From contig CAYZMM010000002.1 of the NCBI GenBank assembly GCA_964479535.1, forward strand, positions 310,001-374,000: a stretch of 64,000 bases of DNA. The letters run 5' to 3'. Below are positions 1 through 8,583 of this stretch, one piece after another. The position numbers and the translations under genes are program-made. The stretch comes from S015-6 sp964479535. Its GTDB lineage: Bacteria; Desulfobacterota; DSWW01. Position 1 is the stretch's first letter. Each line of letters starts with the position of its first letter. The notes under the pieces are model-generated. The model was not told the DNA's origin. It made no database searches and was given only the letters and a program-made list of their open reading frames with translations.

Positions 1-1841
1 ATGCCTTCCGACAGGATCCCGTGGATGCGAACCGGCTTCAGATTCGCGATCACGACGACGGTCCGCCCCATGAGTGACTCCGGGGAAAAGGTCTTGCCGA
101 TGGAGGCCACGAGTGTCCGCCTTTCCCCGATGTCTACGGTCAACCGGACGAGTTTGTCCGTGTTCTGGATCCGTTCCGCCTCGAGGATCTTGCCGGCGCG
201 AAGGTCGAATCGGTCGAATTCGTCGATGGTGACCTCGTTCTCGTTGCCTGACTCCGCCTTCTTCGGTTTGGCGGCAGGCCCCGGGCTCTCCTTCCCGGCG
301 AGGATGCGTGGGAACAGCGGCTTCGGCTTCCTTATCCTGGTTCCCTCGGGTATCTGTCCCCAGGTCCTGGGCGCCTCCGGGGGGAGCTTGTCCGGCCGGT
401 CCGACAGACCGAGCTGCTCGAAGAGGCTTCGCGCAGCGTCCGGCAGGAAAGGGGACAGCACCGCGCCGATGATCCGGAGGGATTCCGCCGAAGAAGAGAG
501 AACCGTATCCAGTCGTTCCTCTTCCCCTTCCTTCTGAAGGGTCCACGGGGCCGTGTGATCAATGTACTGGTTGGTGTGTCGAATGGTCTCCCAGATGCGG
601 GCCAGGGCGAGGTGGAAGTCCACGTCTCCGCGGGACGGATCCAGCAGGGTCCGGACGTCGGAGCAGAGAGAGAGGCAATCCTTCTTGAGCGCCTCTTCTT
701 CCTCCTCTGCGGCGTGCGGGGCCGGGATCGTGCCGGAGCGATAGCGGCGGACCATCGTGAGCACCCGCTGCAGCAGGTTGCCGAAGTCATTGGCCAGGTC
801 ACCGTTGTACCGCTCCAGGAAATTCTCCCACGTGAAATTTCCGTCCTTGCCGAAACTGCTGTCCCTGAGCAGGTAGTAACGCAGGGCGTCGGGCCCGTAC
901 ACCTCGACGATATCCATGGGGGTGACGACGTTGCCGAGGGTCTTGCTCATCTTTTCGCCCTTCAGGAACACGAAACCGTGCCCGAACACCATGCGGGGCA
1001 CCTCCAGCCCGGCGGACATGAGCATGGCAGGCCAGATGATGCAGTGGAAACGCGTGATGTCCTTACCGATGATGTGCATGTCTGCGGGCCAGAATTTGGG
1101 AAAGAGCTCTTCGTCCCAGCCGAATCCGATGGCCGATATGTAGTTGATCAGGGCGTCGAACCATACGTAGATCACATGGTCCGGCTGTATCGGCAGGGGA
1201 ATGCCCCAGTCGAAGGAAGACCGGGAGATGCTGATGTCCTCCAGCCCTCCGTGGAGGACGTTCAGGATCTCGTTCTTGCGGACCTCCGGAAGAACGAGCA
1301 GCCCATCCCCCTCGATGAGCTTCAGGAGCCTGTCCGTATACCTGGAAAGGGCGAAGAAGTAGTTGTCCTCCTCGATCCATTGCGGCTCGCTTCCGTGCTG
1401 GGGGCACTTGCCGTCCTCCAGATCCTTTTCCCGGTAGAAGCTCTCGCACGACTCGCAGTAGAGGCCGGAGTATTTGGAAGGGTAGATATCGCCGTTGTCG
1501 TGGATCCGCCGGAAGAGCTCGCTGACCGCCTGGGCATGCCGCTCCTCGGTGGTGCGGATGAAGGCATCGTAGGAGATCCCGAGGCTCTTCCAGATCTGCC
1601 TGAACTGGTCCGCCATCTGGTCGCAGTACACGTGGGGCTCGAGTCCCCGTTCCTGTGCCTCTCGTTTCACATTGATGCTGTGCTCGTCGTTTCCCATGAG
1701 GAAGAATACGGGCTCGCCCTCCAAACGCTTGAACCGGGCAATCACATCTGCACAGATCTTTTCATAGGCCGTGCCGATGTGTGGCAGGTTGTTCACATAA
1801 TCGATCGCAGTCGTCACGAAGTAGGTCTTCGCCCCTGTCAT
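1..1841 (-). CDS. metG: Methionyl-tRNA synthetase (3' end beyond the window)
   Basis: Charges tRNA-Met with methionine in the cytoplasm. The protein opens MTGAKTYFVTTAIDYVNNLPHIGTAYEK, of which PHIG at about residue 20 is the class I HIGH signature. A cysteine knuckle (YCESCESF, then CPQH) lies near residue 130 and the KMSKT loop near residue 298. From about residue 538 a C-terminal EMAPII/Arc1p-type tRNA-binding domain begins (FDRFDLRAGKI), which dimeric bacterial MetRS proteins carry. About 613 codons are visible and the frame is still open at base 1, so only the last few residues are missing. I chose the second of two in-frame ATGs because a GGGGG purine run lies at a normal distance from it; the first ATG, six bases upstream, abuts that run. 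Confidence 0.96.
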   Translation of the reverse strand, partial: MTGAKTYFVTTAIDYVNNLPHIGTAYEKICADVIARFKRLEGEPVFFLMGNDEHSINVKREAQERGLEPHVYCDQMADQFRQIWKSLGISYDAFIRTTEERHAQAVSELFRRIHDNGDIYPSKYSGLYCESCESFYREKDLEDGKCPQHGSEPQWIEEDNYFFALSRYTDRLLKLIEGDGLLVLPEVRKNEILNVLHGGLEDISISRSSFDWGIPLPIQPDHVIYVWFDALINYISAIGFGWDEELFPKFWPADMHIIGKDITRFHCIIWPAMLMSAGLEVPRMVFGHGFVFLKGEKMSKTLGNVVTPMDIVEVYGPDALRYYLLRDSSFGKDGNFTWENFLERYNGDLANDFGNLLQRVLTMVRRYRSGTIPAPHAAEEEEEALKKDCLSLCSDVRTLLDPSRGDVDFHLALARIWETIRHTNQYIDHTAPWTLQKEGEEERLDTVLSSSAESLRIIGAVLSPFLPDAARSLFEQLGLSDRPDKLPPEAPRTWGQIPEGTRIRKPKPLFPRILAGKESPGPAAKPKKAESGNENEVTIDEFDRFDLRAGKILEAERIQNTDKLVRLTVDIGERRTLVASIGKTFSPESLMGRTVVVIANLKPVRIHGILSEG

Positions 1842-1904
1842 GGGCATACCCCCTGAGTGCTTCTTCCTGGTGCGCGTCTGTAGCGGCTGGAAAGAGAAGC
1901 CGGC

Positions 1905-1936
1905 AAAAGAAAAAGGGGAGGTGGCCCTTCCTCCCC
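1905..1936 (-). terminator. Rho-independent terminator after the zinc-ribbon gene
   Basis: Read on the - strand, GGGGAGG and CCTCCCC form a perfect 7-bp stem around an 8-base loop, followed directly by TTTTTCTTTT. It lies between the stop of the small zinc-ribbon gene and the start of metG, so it should separate the two transcripts. Confidence 0.7.
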
Positions 1937-2012
1937 CTCGGAATCTTCTATGGGCCACGCGGCTCGGTTTGCCGTCCTCCCTGCCGTTTGGATAGGTCTG
2001 GTAGAAGGCTTG

Positions 2013-2219
2013 CTAGCGTGTTGAGGGCCGGATCGACTTCCCAATGCTGATCTCCCCACGGTCGATTCTTATGTGAAAGCCGCAGTCGGGATCGGTACAA
2101 ACCCAGGCCTTGTACATGATCGGAGCGCCATCCTGCCCGAAATCGGACAGCGGAACCAGTACGCCTTGACTGCACTTCTGGCACTTCGGGAATTCCATGG
2201 GCTTGATCCCTCCTTCCAT
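2013..2219 (-). CDS. Small zinc-ribbon protein, function unknown
   Basis: A 68-residue protein with CQKC near residue 13 and CTDPDC near residue 41, a spacing that suggests one treble-clef or zinc-ribbon fold. There is no signal peptide or membrane segment, so it is probably cytoplasmic. A strong AGGAGGGG sequence precedes the first ATG. A second ATG seven codons later (MEFPKC) also follows a GGAGG and could be used instead. The gene has its own promoter upstream and a terminator downstream, which argues that this short reading frame is genuinely expressed. I do not recognise a specific family; nucleic-acid or protein binding is only a guess from the fold. Confidence 0.75.
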   Translation of the reverse strand: MEGGIKPMEFPKCQKCSQGVLVPLSDFGQDGAPIMYKAWVCTDPDCGFHIRIDRGEISIGKSIRPSTR

Positions 2220-2271
2220 TGCTCGCCTCCCCTCCTTCCGTTGCTTGCCTGATCGGCCTTCACATCGGTCA

Positions 2272-2299
2272 GTTATATGAAAAAGGGAACGCCTGTCAA
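2272..2299 (-). promoter_or_regulatory. Sigma70-type promoter for the zinc-ribbon gene
   Basis: On the - strand a perfect TTGACA is followed after 16 bases by TATAAC (5 of 6 to consensus), about 50 bases before the start codon. A short GGAAC/GTTCC hairpin followed by a T run overlaps the spacer and may also end transcription of the upstream CBS gene. Confidence 0.65.
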
Positions 2300-2334
2300 G
2301 GTTCCGTGGCCGCCCGGTGCCTCCTTTTCGGACG

Positions 2335-3027
2335 TCAATTTTCGGGCAGGACCGAGTAGCCTTTGTCCCTTAGCAGCGAGCTCAACTCCTTGAGGTTCGC
2401 GTCCTTCATGCGGAAGGAGAATACGGTTCGTTTCAGGTCGCTGTAGGACGTGATGCCCGTGCTGACCACGGAGACCTTCTGGCTCTTCAGAAGCTTCAGG
2501 ACCTCCTCGTACTCGTTCGCATCCATCACGATGTCGATTCGCTGAATCCCGCCCAGGAGCCTGCTCAGTTCCAGGAAGGCCTTCAAGATGTCGGTCGATG
2601 TGAGGATGCCCACGAGCTTTCCCTTTGCATCCTTCACCGGCAGGCAGTCGATTCGCCGGTCGAAGAAGATCTGTGCGGCTTGATCCACCGGCGAATCCGG
2701 TCCGATGGTGATCGGGTTCGGAGTCATGATCTCCTTCGCCTTGATATTTTTTACGGTATGATACATGCTTCGGTGCGTGTGGCCGGGGTCTGAAGGAATC
2801 ACGGCCTCGTGCAGATCACGATCGGTGATGATACCCACGAGCTTCCTACGGGAAAGGACCGGAAGGTGGCGGATGTCGTTCGTCAGCAGAAGTTCGAAGG
2901 CGAGCGACACGGGATCGGCCTGATTGATCGTGATCACGTTGCGGGACATCCACCTGGCAACGGTCAAGGCCTGGCCTCCCTCGCGGCGGCTACACCCGGC
3001 CGCAGCGTTCTCAACAGATGCATTCAT
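2335..3027 (-). CDS. CBS-CBS-ACT domain regulatory protein (AcuB-like)
   Basis: About 230 residues starting MNASVENAAAG. Two CBS motifs follow: the first covers roughly residues 22-80 (VARWMSRNVITI ... LVGIITDRDL) and the second residues 95-155 (AKEIMTPNPITI ... LVGILTSTDIL). The C-terminal 65 residues look like an ACT domain. This CBS-CBS-ACT order occurs in AcuB-type proteins, where the CBS pair senses adenine nucleotides and ACT senses a small ligand. No catalytic domain is attached, so it probably regulates a partner or reports energy state. The frame is open further upstream, but that stretch overlaps the divergent thioredoxin gene and reads as non-coding. Confidence 0.85.
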   Translation of the reverse strand: MNASVENAAAGCSRREGGQALTVARWMSRNVITINQADPVSLAFELLLTNDIRHLPVLSRRKLVGIITDRDLHEAVIPSDPGHTHRSMYHTVKNIKAKEIMTPNPITIGPDSPVDQAAQIFFDRRIDCLPVKDAKGKLVGILTSTDILKAFLELSRLLGGIQRIDIVMDANEYEEVLKLLKSQKVSVVSTGITSYSDLKRTVFSFRMKDANLKELSSLLRDKGYSVLPEN

Positions 3028-3041
3028 AACCGATTTCCCTT

Positions 3042-3710
3042 TTGAATGCAATGCGGATTCAGAAGGGCAGGAAGCGGGCGGCGTTGAAGGCAAGAGCAGG
3101 CTCAGGCAAAGCAGAAGGCGGCGTTCAGAGGCAGGGCCTGCAGGGAGGCGAGGGCCCGCTCGAGGGTCCCGGACGGTGGCGGAAGACAGCGGTGCTCGCA
3201 TGCATTCTGACGGCCCTCGTCACGCTCCGATGCAGCCGGCCCGTGGAAGTTGGACAGAAGGCCCCCGAGTTCTCCCTTACGAGCCTGAAGGGGGATACCG
3301 TTTCACTCGGCCGGCTCCGGGGGAAGGTTGTCTTTCTGCACTTCTGGGCGACCTGGTGCCCCCCCTGCCTCGTCGAGCTTCCCGGTCTCCTGCGTTTCTT
3401 CCAGGTCCTGGACCGGGAGAAGCACGTCCTGCTCGCGGTCTGCGTGGACAACGAGCGGCCTTCCAGGATTGCCGAATTCGTGAAGTCCTGGGGGGTGGAA
3501 ATCCCTGTCTACCTGGATCCGGGTGGATCCCTTGCCAGGCGGTACGGGACCTTTCGATACCCCGAGACCTACCTGCTGGATCACGATGGGAGGGTGTGCG
3601 GCAAGGTGATCGGGGCGGGAGACTGGAAGATGTCAAAGTGGGCACGTATTTTGCATGCTTGCGCCGGGGAGGCGGATGAGGTTACAAAAGGCCTGGAAAG
3701 CGATCCCTGA
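3042..3710 (+). CDS. TlpA/ResA-family thioredoxin-like protein
   Basis: A predicted envelope thiol-disulfide protein. A basic N-terminus is followed by a hydrophobic segment (TAVLACILTALVTL) ending in Cys near residue 64, which may be a signal anchor or a weak lipobox. The thioredoxin fold begins at VGQKAPEFSLTSLKG and holds the active site WATWCPPC, the form found in TlpA, ResA and CcmG. A cis-Pro region follows (YPETYLLDHDGRV). Such proteins reduce apocytochrome c cysteines or other periplasmic substrates. It diverges from the CBS gene with only 14 bases between. The start is uncertain: no good ribosome binding site precedes either near-terminal ATG, and the first 45 residues look unconserved. 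Confidence 0.82.
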   Translation: MNAMRIQKGRKRAALKARAGSGKAEGGVQRQGLQGGEGPLEGPGRWRKTAVLACILTALVTLRCSRPVEVGQKAPEFSLTSLKGDTVSLGRLRGKVVFLHFWATWCPPCLVELPGLLRFFQVLDREKHVLLAVCVDNERPSRIAEFVKSWGVEIPVYLDPGGSLARRYGTFRYPETYLLDHDGRVCGKVIGAGDWKMSKWARILHACAGEADEVTKGLESDP

Positions 3711-3835
3711 CTTCTTCCGCCCGCTGTTCTCTGCACCGTTCCTGTTTAGGATTCGGTGCTTTCTTCCGAAGAAGTAAGAAAGCACTTTCTCGAATCAGAC
3801 AAAGCGAACGATCCAAAAACAAGGGGTGTACGAAA

Positions 3836-4891
3836 ATGAACCCGAAAAGAAGAAGACTCCTCCTTTCCCTGCCGGCCGCCTTCGTCCTTTGCGTCTGCAT
3901 CATCGGTCTCGTCGCTCTGGAGAAGGGGGTTGCCAAAGAGGGCTTGTCCGGGGCGACTGCCTACTACATCGTCCGTGAGGGCGACACGCTCTGGGACATC
4001 ACGAACCGTTTCTACGAGGATCCCTACCTCTGGCCGGTCGTTTGGGGCTACAACAACCATATCGCGAATCCTCACTGGATCTATCCGGGAGATCCCATCT
4101 ACCTGGCGTCCATTGCCGGCCGATACCTTTCGGATGCCGCTGTCGAATCAGAGGAGCCCGTGGTGGCACCCCCCATACCCTCGGCCGTCCTGCCGGATGT
4201 CTCCACCATGTTCATATCCAGACGGATCGCCGACACGGCGCTCCTGACGGCGGACACGGTCGCCGGGGCGGGCAGGGTGCTTGCGTCCCGGGACGGCAAG
4301 GTCCTGCTGTCTCAAGAAGACGAGGTCTTTCTCCAGCTCCCCGAGACCGCGGATGCTTCCCACGAGGGTCCCTATCAGGTGTTGAGGGGACTCAGGGAGA
4401 TCCGGCATCCCGAGACAAAGGAGAGGATGGGTACCCTTTACAGCATTCTGGGCTACGTCGAGGCCGTGGGCCGGCCCCAGGAGGGCGTCTCACGGGGTAT
4501 CGTGCTGACCTCGCAGGATGCGATCGAGCCGGGTGATCTTTTGCGCAGGGCCGCCCCTCCGCCGGGAGAGATTCTCTCGAACCCGTCGAAGAGAAACCTC
4601 GAGGGGTTCGTCGTTGCGGGCCTGAGGTCCGATGAGCTGCTCTCGGAGTACGACGTGGTTTTCATCGACAAGGGTGTCGAAGAAGGGGTTGCCGTAGGGG
4701 ACACCTTCTGGATCCTCGAACCCGCAAGGGAAGTGAGGAATCCCTCCGGCACGGGCACGATCACCCTGCCGGACACGCGCATGGCCGTCGTGGTCATCAT
4801 TCATGCCGAGCAGCAGACCGCCACGGCCCTGGTGACCAACAGCCAGTGCGCATTCTCGGCCGGTCACCGCATCCGAGCCCGAACGGAATAG
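3836..4891 (+). CDS. LysM domain-containing envelope protein
   Basis: A 351-residue protein. Residues 5-30 form a hydrophobic export signal or anchor after MNPKRRR. A single LysM domain follows at about residues 42-90 (YYIVREGDTLWDITNRFYEDPYLWPVVWGYN ... IYPGDPIYL), which binds peptidoglycan. The remaining 260 residues have no recognised catalytic motif and read as a beta-rich region. LysM followed by a long uncharacterised tail is common just upstream of dprA in Desulfobacterota. AAGGGG lies 11 bases before the ATG. It is probably periplasmic and cell-wall associated, and its role is unknown. It is followed after 22 bases by dprA and may be cotranscribed with it. Confidence 0.85.
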   Translation: MNPKRRRLLLSLPAAFVLCVCIIGLVALEKGVAKEGLSGATAYYIVREGDTLWDITNRFYEDPYLWPVVWGYNNHIANPHWIYPGDPIYLASIAGRYLSDAAVESEEPVVAPPIPSAVLPDVSTMFISRRIADTALLTADTVAGAGRVLASRDGKVLLSQEDEVFLQLPETADASHEGPYQVLRGLREIRHPETKERMGTLYSILGYVEAVGRPQEGVSRGIVLTSQDAIEPGDLLRRAAPPPGEILSNPSKRNLEGFVVAGLRSDELLSEYDVVFIDKGVEEGVAVGDTFWILEPAREVRNPSGTGTITLPDTRMAVVVIIHAEQQTATALVTNSQCAFSAGHRIRARTE

Positions 4892-4913
4892 AGACGGCCG
4901 AAGAGCAGGCTCC

Positions 4914-6050
4914 TTGACCCCCGGGGTTGCCCGTCTTCAGCTGGCACGCCTGGCCGTTGCCTGCAGCCGGTTTCCGACAAAGGCCCTTTTTCAGGCCTTC
5001 GGAACGCCGGAAGCGATCCTCCAGGCCGACCCGGACCGGCTCCGCTCCGTGCCCGGCCTTCATCCCGAAACCGTGGAAAGACTCATTGCTTTGCGGCGGG
5101 ACAGGTCCGCCCCGGGGCAGCTCGCCTCCCTGGAGGCGAAGGGCGTCCGCCTCCTGTCCTTCGAAGATGCGGAGTACCCCTGCAATCTTCGGGAGATCCC
5201 GGATCCTCCTCCCTTGCTCTTCCTTCGAGGGCGGATTCTTCCAGGAGACGAGCGGTCGATCGCCGTCATCGGCTCCCGCAGGGCGAGCTCGTACGGGATT
5301 TCGGCTTGCCACCGGCTGGTACGGGAACTGGTGGATCAGGGGTTCAGCATCGTGAGCGGGATGGCGAAAGGGGTCGACGCTGCCGCGCACTGGGCGGCTA
5401 TGGAACGGGAGGGCCGGACCCTCGCCGTGCTGGGGACAGGGGTGGATGTCGTCTATCCGAAGGCGAACAGGAAAGTTTTCGAGAGCGTGCCCGATCACGG
5501 CGCGCTCCTGACGGAGTTTCTGCCGGGAACCGAGCCTTTTGCCAAAAACTTCCCGAAGCGCAACCGCATCATAAGCGGGATGGCCCTCGGAGTGCTGGTG
5601 GTGGAAGCGGCGGAACGGAGCGGGACCATGATCACCGTACGGACAGCCCTCGAGCAGGGCAGGGAGGTCTTTGCCGTGCCGGGCGACATCCGTTCCGCCG
5701 TGAGCAGGGGTACGCACCGGCTGATCAAGGAGGGTGCGAAACTCGTGGAGAAGGCGGAAGACGTCCTCGAGGAGTTCCCCTTCCACGGGTTCCACGTGTC
5801 AAAGGCAGAACCGGAGGAGGGCGCACTCGATCCGGAAAGCCAGGAGCCGGCCGAAGGGGCGGCGCGTGAAGGCGGGGCAGGGGAGAGCGAGGCGCTCATC
5901 CGGCTCATGAGCGACGAGGGAACTCCTGTGGACGTCCTGATCGAGCGAACGGGGTGGCCCTCTGAAAAGATGTCCACGCTATTGACAGAACTGGAGCTTT
6001 TGGGAAGAGTGAGGAGGCTGCCGGGCGGCCGGTACCTGCGAACCGACTAG
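4914..6050 (+). CDS. dprA: DNA-protecting protein DprA
   Basis: Binds incoming single-stranded DNA and loads RecA during natural transformation; also known as Smf. The 378-residue protein has an N-terminal helix-hairpin-helix region (residues 15-60), a Rossmann-like core starting near residue 115 (IAVIGSRRASSYG, then SGMAKGVDAAAHWAAM and the conserved FPKRNRIISGMALGVLVVEA) and a C-terminal winged-helix domain (residues 310-378). Translation appears to start at TTG, the first plausible codon after an AGCAGG sequence; no ATG occurs in frame before the conserved core. topA follows after 11 bases, a pairing conserved in many bacteria. Confidence 0.95.
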   Translation: MTPGVARLQLARLAVACSRFPTKALFQAFGTPEAILQADPDRLRSVPGLHPETVERLIALRRDRSAPGQLASLEAKGVRLLSFEDAEYPCNLREIPDPPPLLFLRGRILPGDERSIAVIGSRRASSYGISACHRLVRELVDQGFSIVSGMAKGVDAAAHWAAMEREGRTLAVLGTGVDVVYPKANRKVFESVPDHGALLTEFLPGTEPFAKNFPKRNRIISGMALGVLVVEAAERSGTMITVRTALEQGREVFAVPGDIRSAVSRGTHRLIKEGAKLVEKAEDVLEEFPFHGFHVSKAEPEEGALDPESQEPAEGAAREGGAGESEALIRLMSDEGTPVDVLIERTGWPSEKMSTLLTELELLGRVRRLPGGRYLRTD

Positions 6051-6061
6051 AAAGAAACAAC

Positions 6062-8494
6062 ATGGGAAAATCGCTTCTGGTGGTGGAGTCTCCTGCGAAG
6101 GCGAGAACGCTGTCTCGCTATGTGGACCCGTCCTTTTCGGTGGTGGCCACGGTGGGGCACATCAAGGATCTCCCCCCGCGGGAACTGGGTGTGGACATAG
6201 AACACGGGTTCAAGCCCAAATACAGCGTCATCTCGGGAAAATGGAAAGTCATCAAGGAGCTGAAGTCGGCCACAGAGAAGGCGGACGCCGTATACCTGGC
6301 ACCGGATCCGGACCGGGAGGGGGAGGCGATCGCCTGGCACGTTGCGGACGAAGTGGCAGGGGACAAGAAGACCCTTCGGGTGATGTTCCACGAGATCACG
6401 AAGAAGGCGGTCCAGAATGCGCTGAACAACCCGATCGTTCTGGATCAGAACAAGTACGATGCCCAGCAGGCCCGCAGAATCCTCGACCGTCTGGTGGGGT
6501 ACCTGATCAGCCCCCTCCTCTGGAAGAAGGTCCGCAGGGGCCTGAGCGCCGGCAGGGTGCAATCCGTTGCCGTCCGGTTGATCTGCGAAAGAGAGGAGGA
6601 GATCCGCCGGTTCGAGTCGAAGGAGTACTGGACGGTCCACGTTCAGCTCGAAGGCGGCGATCCACCCCCCTTCATCGCCAACCTGCTGCGAATCCAGGGC
6701 AAGAAGGCGAACGTTCCGGACGGCGAAAAGGCGGCCGAGATCAAGAAGGCCCTGGAAGGGGAGACCTTCCGGATTCAGGGGATCGAGAAGAAGCGGACGA
6801 AACGGAATCCGCCTCCGCCGTTCATCACGAGCACGCTGCAGCAGGAAGCCTCCCGTGCTCACCGCTTCACTCCGAAGCGGACCATGAAGATCGCCCAGAA
6901 GCTCTACGAGGGGATTCCCCTGGGCGACGAGGGCCCGGAAGGACTGATTACCTACATGCGGACCGATTCGACCCGCATCTCCCAGGAAGCGATTCAACAG
7001 GCTCGAACGTATATCAAGGACTCGCTCGGAGCGCCCTACCTGCCGTCCTCCGCGCGGGTGTACCGTTCCAAGAAGAAGAACGTGCAGGACGCTCACGAGG
7101 CGATCCGGCCCACTTCGGTGCAGCGGGAGCCTTCCAAAATCAAGTCGTTTCTCACGCCGGAACAGCACAAGCTCTACGAGTTGATATGGAAGCGCTTCGT
7201 GGCCTGCCAGATGAAGCCGGCGGAACTCGATCAGACACGGGTGGATATCGAGGCGGGCGACTACCTGTTTCGGGCGACCGGATCGGTGCTGCGGTTCGAC
7301 GGGTACCGAAAGCTCTACGAAGAGACGACGGAATCGAACGGGAAGGGCATGACGGAGGACAGCCTGTTGCCCGAGCTCAGAGAGGGGGAGGTGCTCACCC
7401 GGAAGAAGACCGACCTGGAACAGCATTTCACGCAGCCACCCCCCCGGTACACCGAGAGCAGCCTCATCAAGGTCATGGAAGAGAAGGGCATCGGCCGCCC
7501 CTCCACGTACGCGGCGATCCTGAGCAACATCCGGGATCGGCAGTACGTGGAACTCGTGGACCGGAGGCTGGCTCCCTCCGAGCTTGGAGAGCTCGTGAAC
7601 AGGCTGCTGGTCGACAACTTTCCGGACATTCTCAATGTGGAGTTCACCGCCAACATGGAATCCTCCCTCGACGAGATCGAGCTGGGGAAACAGGATTGGC
7701 TGAAGGTGCTCGACACCTTCTACAGGGCCTTTGAGAAGGATCTGGAGCGTGCCAAGAGCGAGATGCTCGATGTGAGGAAGGAAGGCACGCCCACCGAGAT
7801 CGCTTGTGATCAGTGCGCCAAGCCGATGGTGATCCGATTCAGCGCCGGCGGTCCCTTTCTGGCATGCTCCGGTTTTCCCGACTGCAAGAACGCCAAGTCC
7901 TTCGATCGGGACGAGAACGGCAAGATCCGGATCCGCGAGGAAGAACCGGTCGAGGACCAGAACTGCCCGCAATGTGAGAAGCCCCTGCGGGTCAAGCACG
8001 GTCGGTACGGTCCCTTTCTCGCCTGCACCGGATACCCGGAATGCCGGTTCACCCGGCCGCTGGATCGTCCGGGCGAGGCGCCGGTCGAGGAGACGGGAGA
8101 GCAGGAGCAGCCTTGCGAGAAGTGCGGTGGAAAGCTGATCGTGAAGAGAGCGAGGTCCGGGAACCGGTTCTGGGCCTGCTCCAACTACCCGCGGTGCAAG
8201 GAGGCGAAACCGTACCGCGTGGGTGTTTCCTGCGACCGTTGCGAAGAGGGGGAGTTCGTGGAGAGGGCGGGCCGAAACGGCCGTCTCTTCTACTGCTGTG
8301 ACCGGTATCCGAAGTGCAAGAACTCCGTGCCGAATCGTCCGGTGCCGACCGCCTGCGAGGCGTGCGGGGCCCCCTACCTGCTGAGCCGTGTCGACAAGGA
8401 TGGAAACCCGGTTCTCTATTGCAGTCGCAAGGACTGCCCGGCCCGTAAAGGCGTCAAATCGGAGCCGGAAGCGAAAGCCGAGAAAGAGGCCTGA
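6062..8494 (+). CDS. topA: DNA topoisomerase I
   Basis: Relaxes negatively supercoiled DNA by a type IA single-strand passage mechanism. The 810-residue protein opens with a Toprim domain (SLLVVESPAKARTL; acidic DPDREGEAIAWH near residue 82). The catalytic tyrosine is Tyr298 in ITYMRTDSTR. After the core, five four-cysteine zinc ribbons run from about residue 580 to 800, each with a CxxC ... C...C pattern. Five is more than the three of the Escherichia coli enzyme. The gene sits between dprA and trmFO on the same strand, and an operon is likely. Confidence 0.97.
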   Translation: MGKSLLVVESPAKARTLSRYVDPSFSVVATVGHIKDLPPRELGVDIEHGFKPKYSVISGKWKVIKELKSATEKADAVYLAPDPDREGEAIAWHVADEVAGDKKTLRVMFHEITKKAVQNALNNPIVLDQNKYDAQQARRILDRLVGYLISPLLWKKVRRGLSAGRVQSVAVRLICEREEEIRRFESKEYWTVHVQLEGGDPPPFIANLLRIQGKKANVPDGEKAAEIKKALEGETFRIQGIEKKRTKRNPPPPFITSTLQQEASRAHRFTPKRTMKIAQKLYEGIPLGDEGPEGLITYMRTDSTRISQEAIQQARTYIKDSLGAPYLPSSARVYRSKKKNVQDAHEAIRPTSVQREPSKIKSFLTPEQHKLYELIWKRFVACQMKPAELDQTRVDIEAGDYLFRATGSVLRFDGYRKLYEETTESNGKGMTEDSLLPELREGEVLTRKKTDLEQHFTQPPPRYTESSLIKVMEEKGIGRPSTYAAILSNIRDRQYVELVDRRLAPSELGELVNRLLVDNFPDILNVEFTANMESSLDEIELGKQDWLKVLDTFYRAFEKDLERAKSEMLDVRKEGTPTEIACDQCAKPMVIRFSAGGPFLACSGFPDCKNAKSFDRDENGKIRIREEEPVEDQNCPQCEKPLRVKHGRYGPFLACTGYPECRFTRPLDRPGEAPVEETGEQEQPCEKCGGKLIVKRARSGNRFWACSNYPRCKEAKPYRVGVSCDRCEEGEFVERAGRNGRLFYCCDRYPKCKNSVPNRPVPTACEACGAPYLLSRVDKDGNPVLYCSRKDCPARKGVKSEPEAKAEKEA

Positions 8495-8583
8495 GGGGCT
8501 TTCCGAACAGAGGCCCCCTCGGCTCGAGCCGGTCTCGAATGCGATCGATCGGCGAAGTCGCCGGGTGAATCGGACGGGGAAAC

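Noticed and set aside
555..1856. A 433-codon + strand open frame opposite metG
   Set aside because: It mirrors the metG codons on the other strand, shows no domain, and its composition is that of an antisense shadow in high-GC DNA.
6047..7999. A 650-codon - strand open frame opposite topA
   Set aside because: topA on the + strand has full motif content across the same bases; the - frame has no recognisable family.
8495..8583. GGGGC/GCCCC hairpin after topA as a terminator
   Set aside because: No T run follows the stem, and trmFO continues on the same strand.
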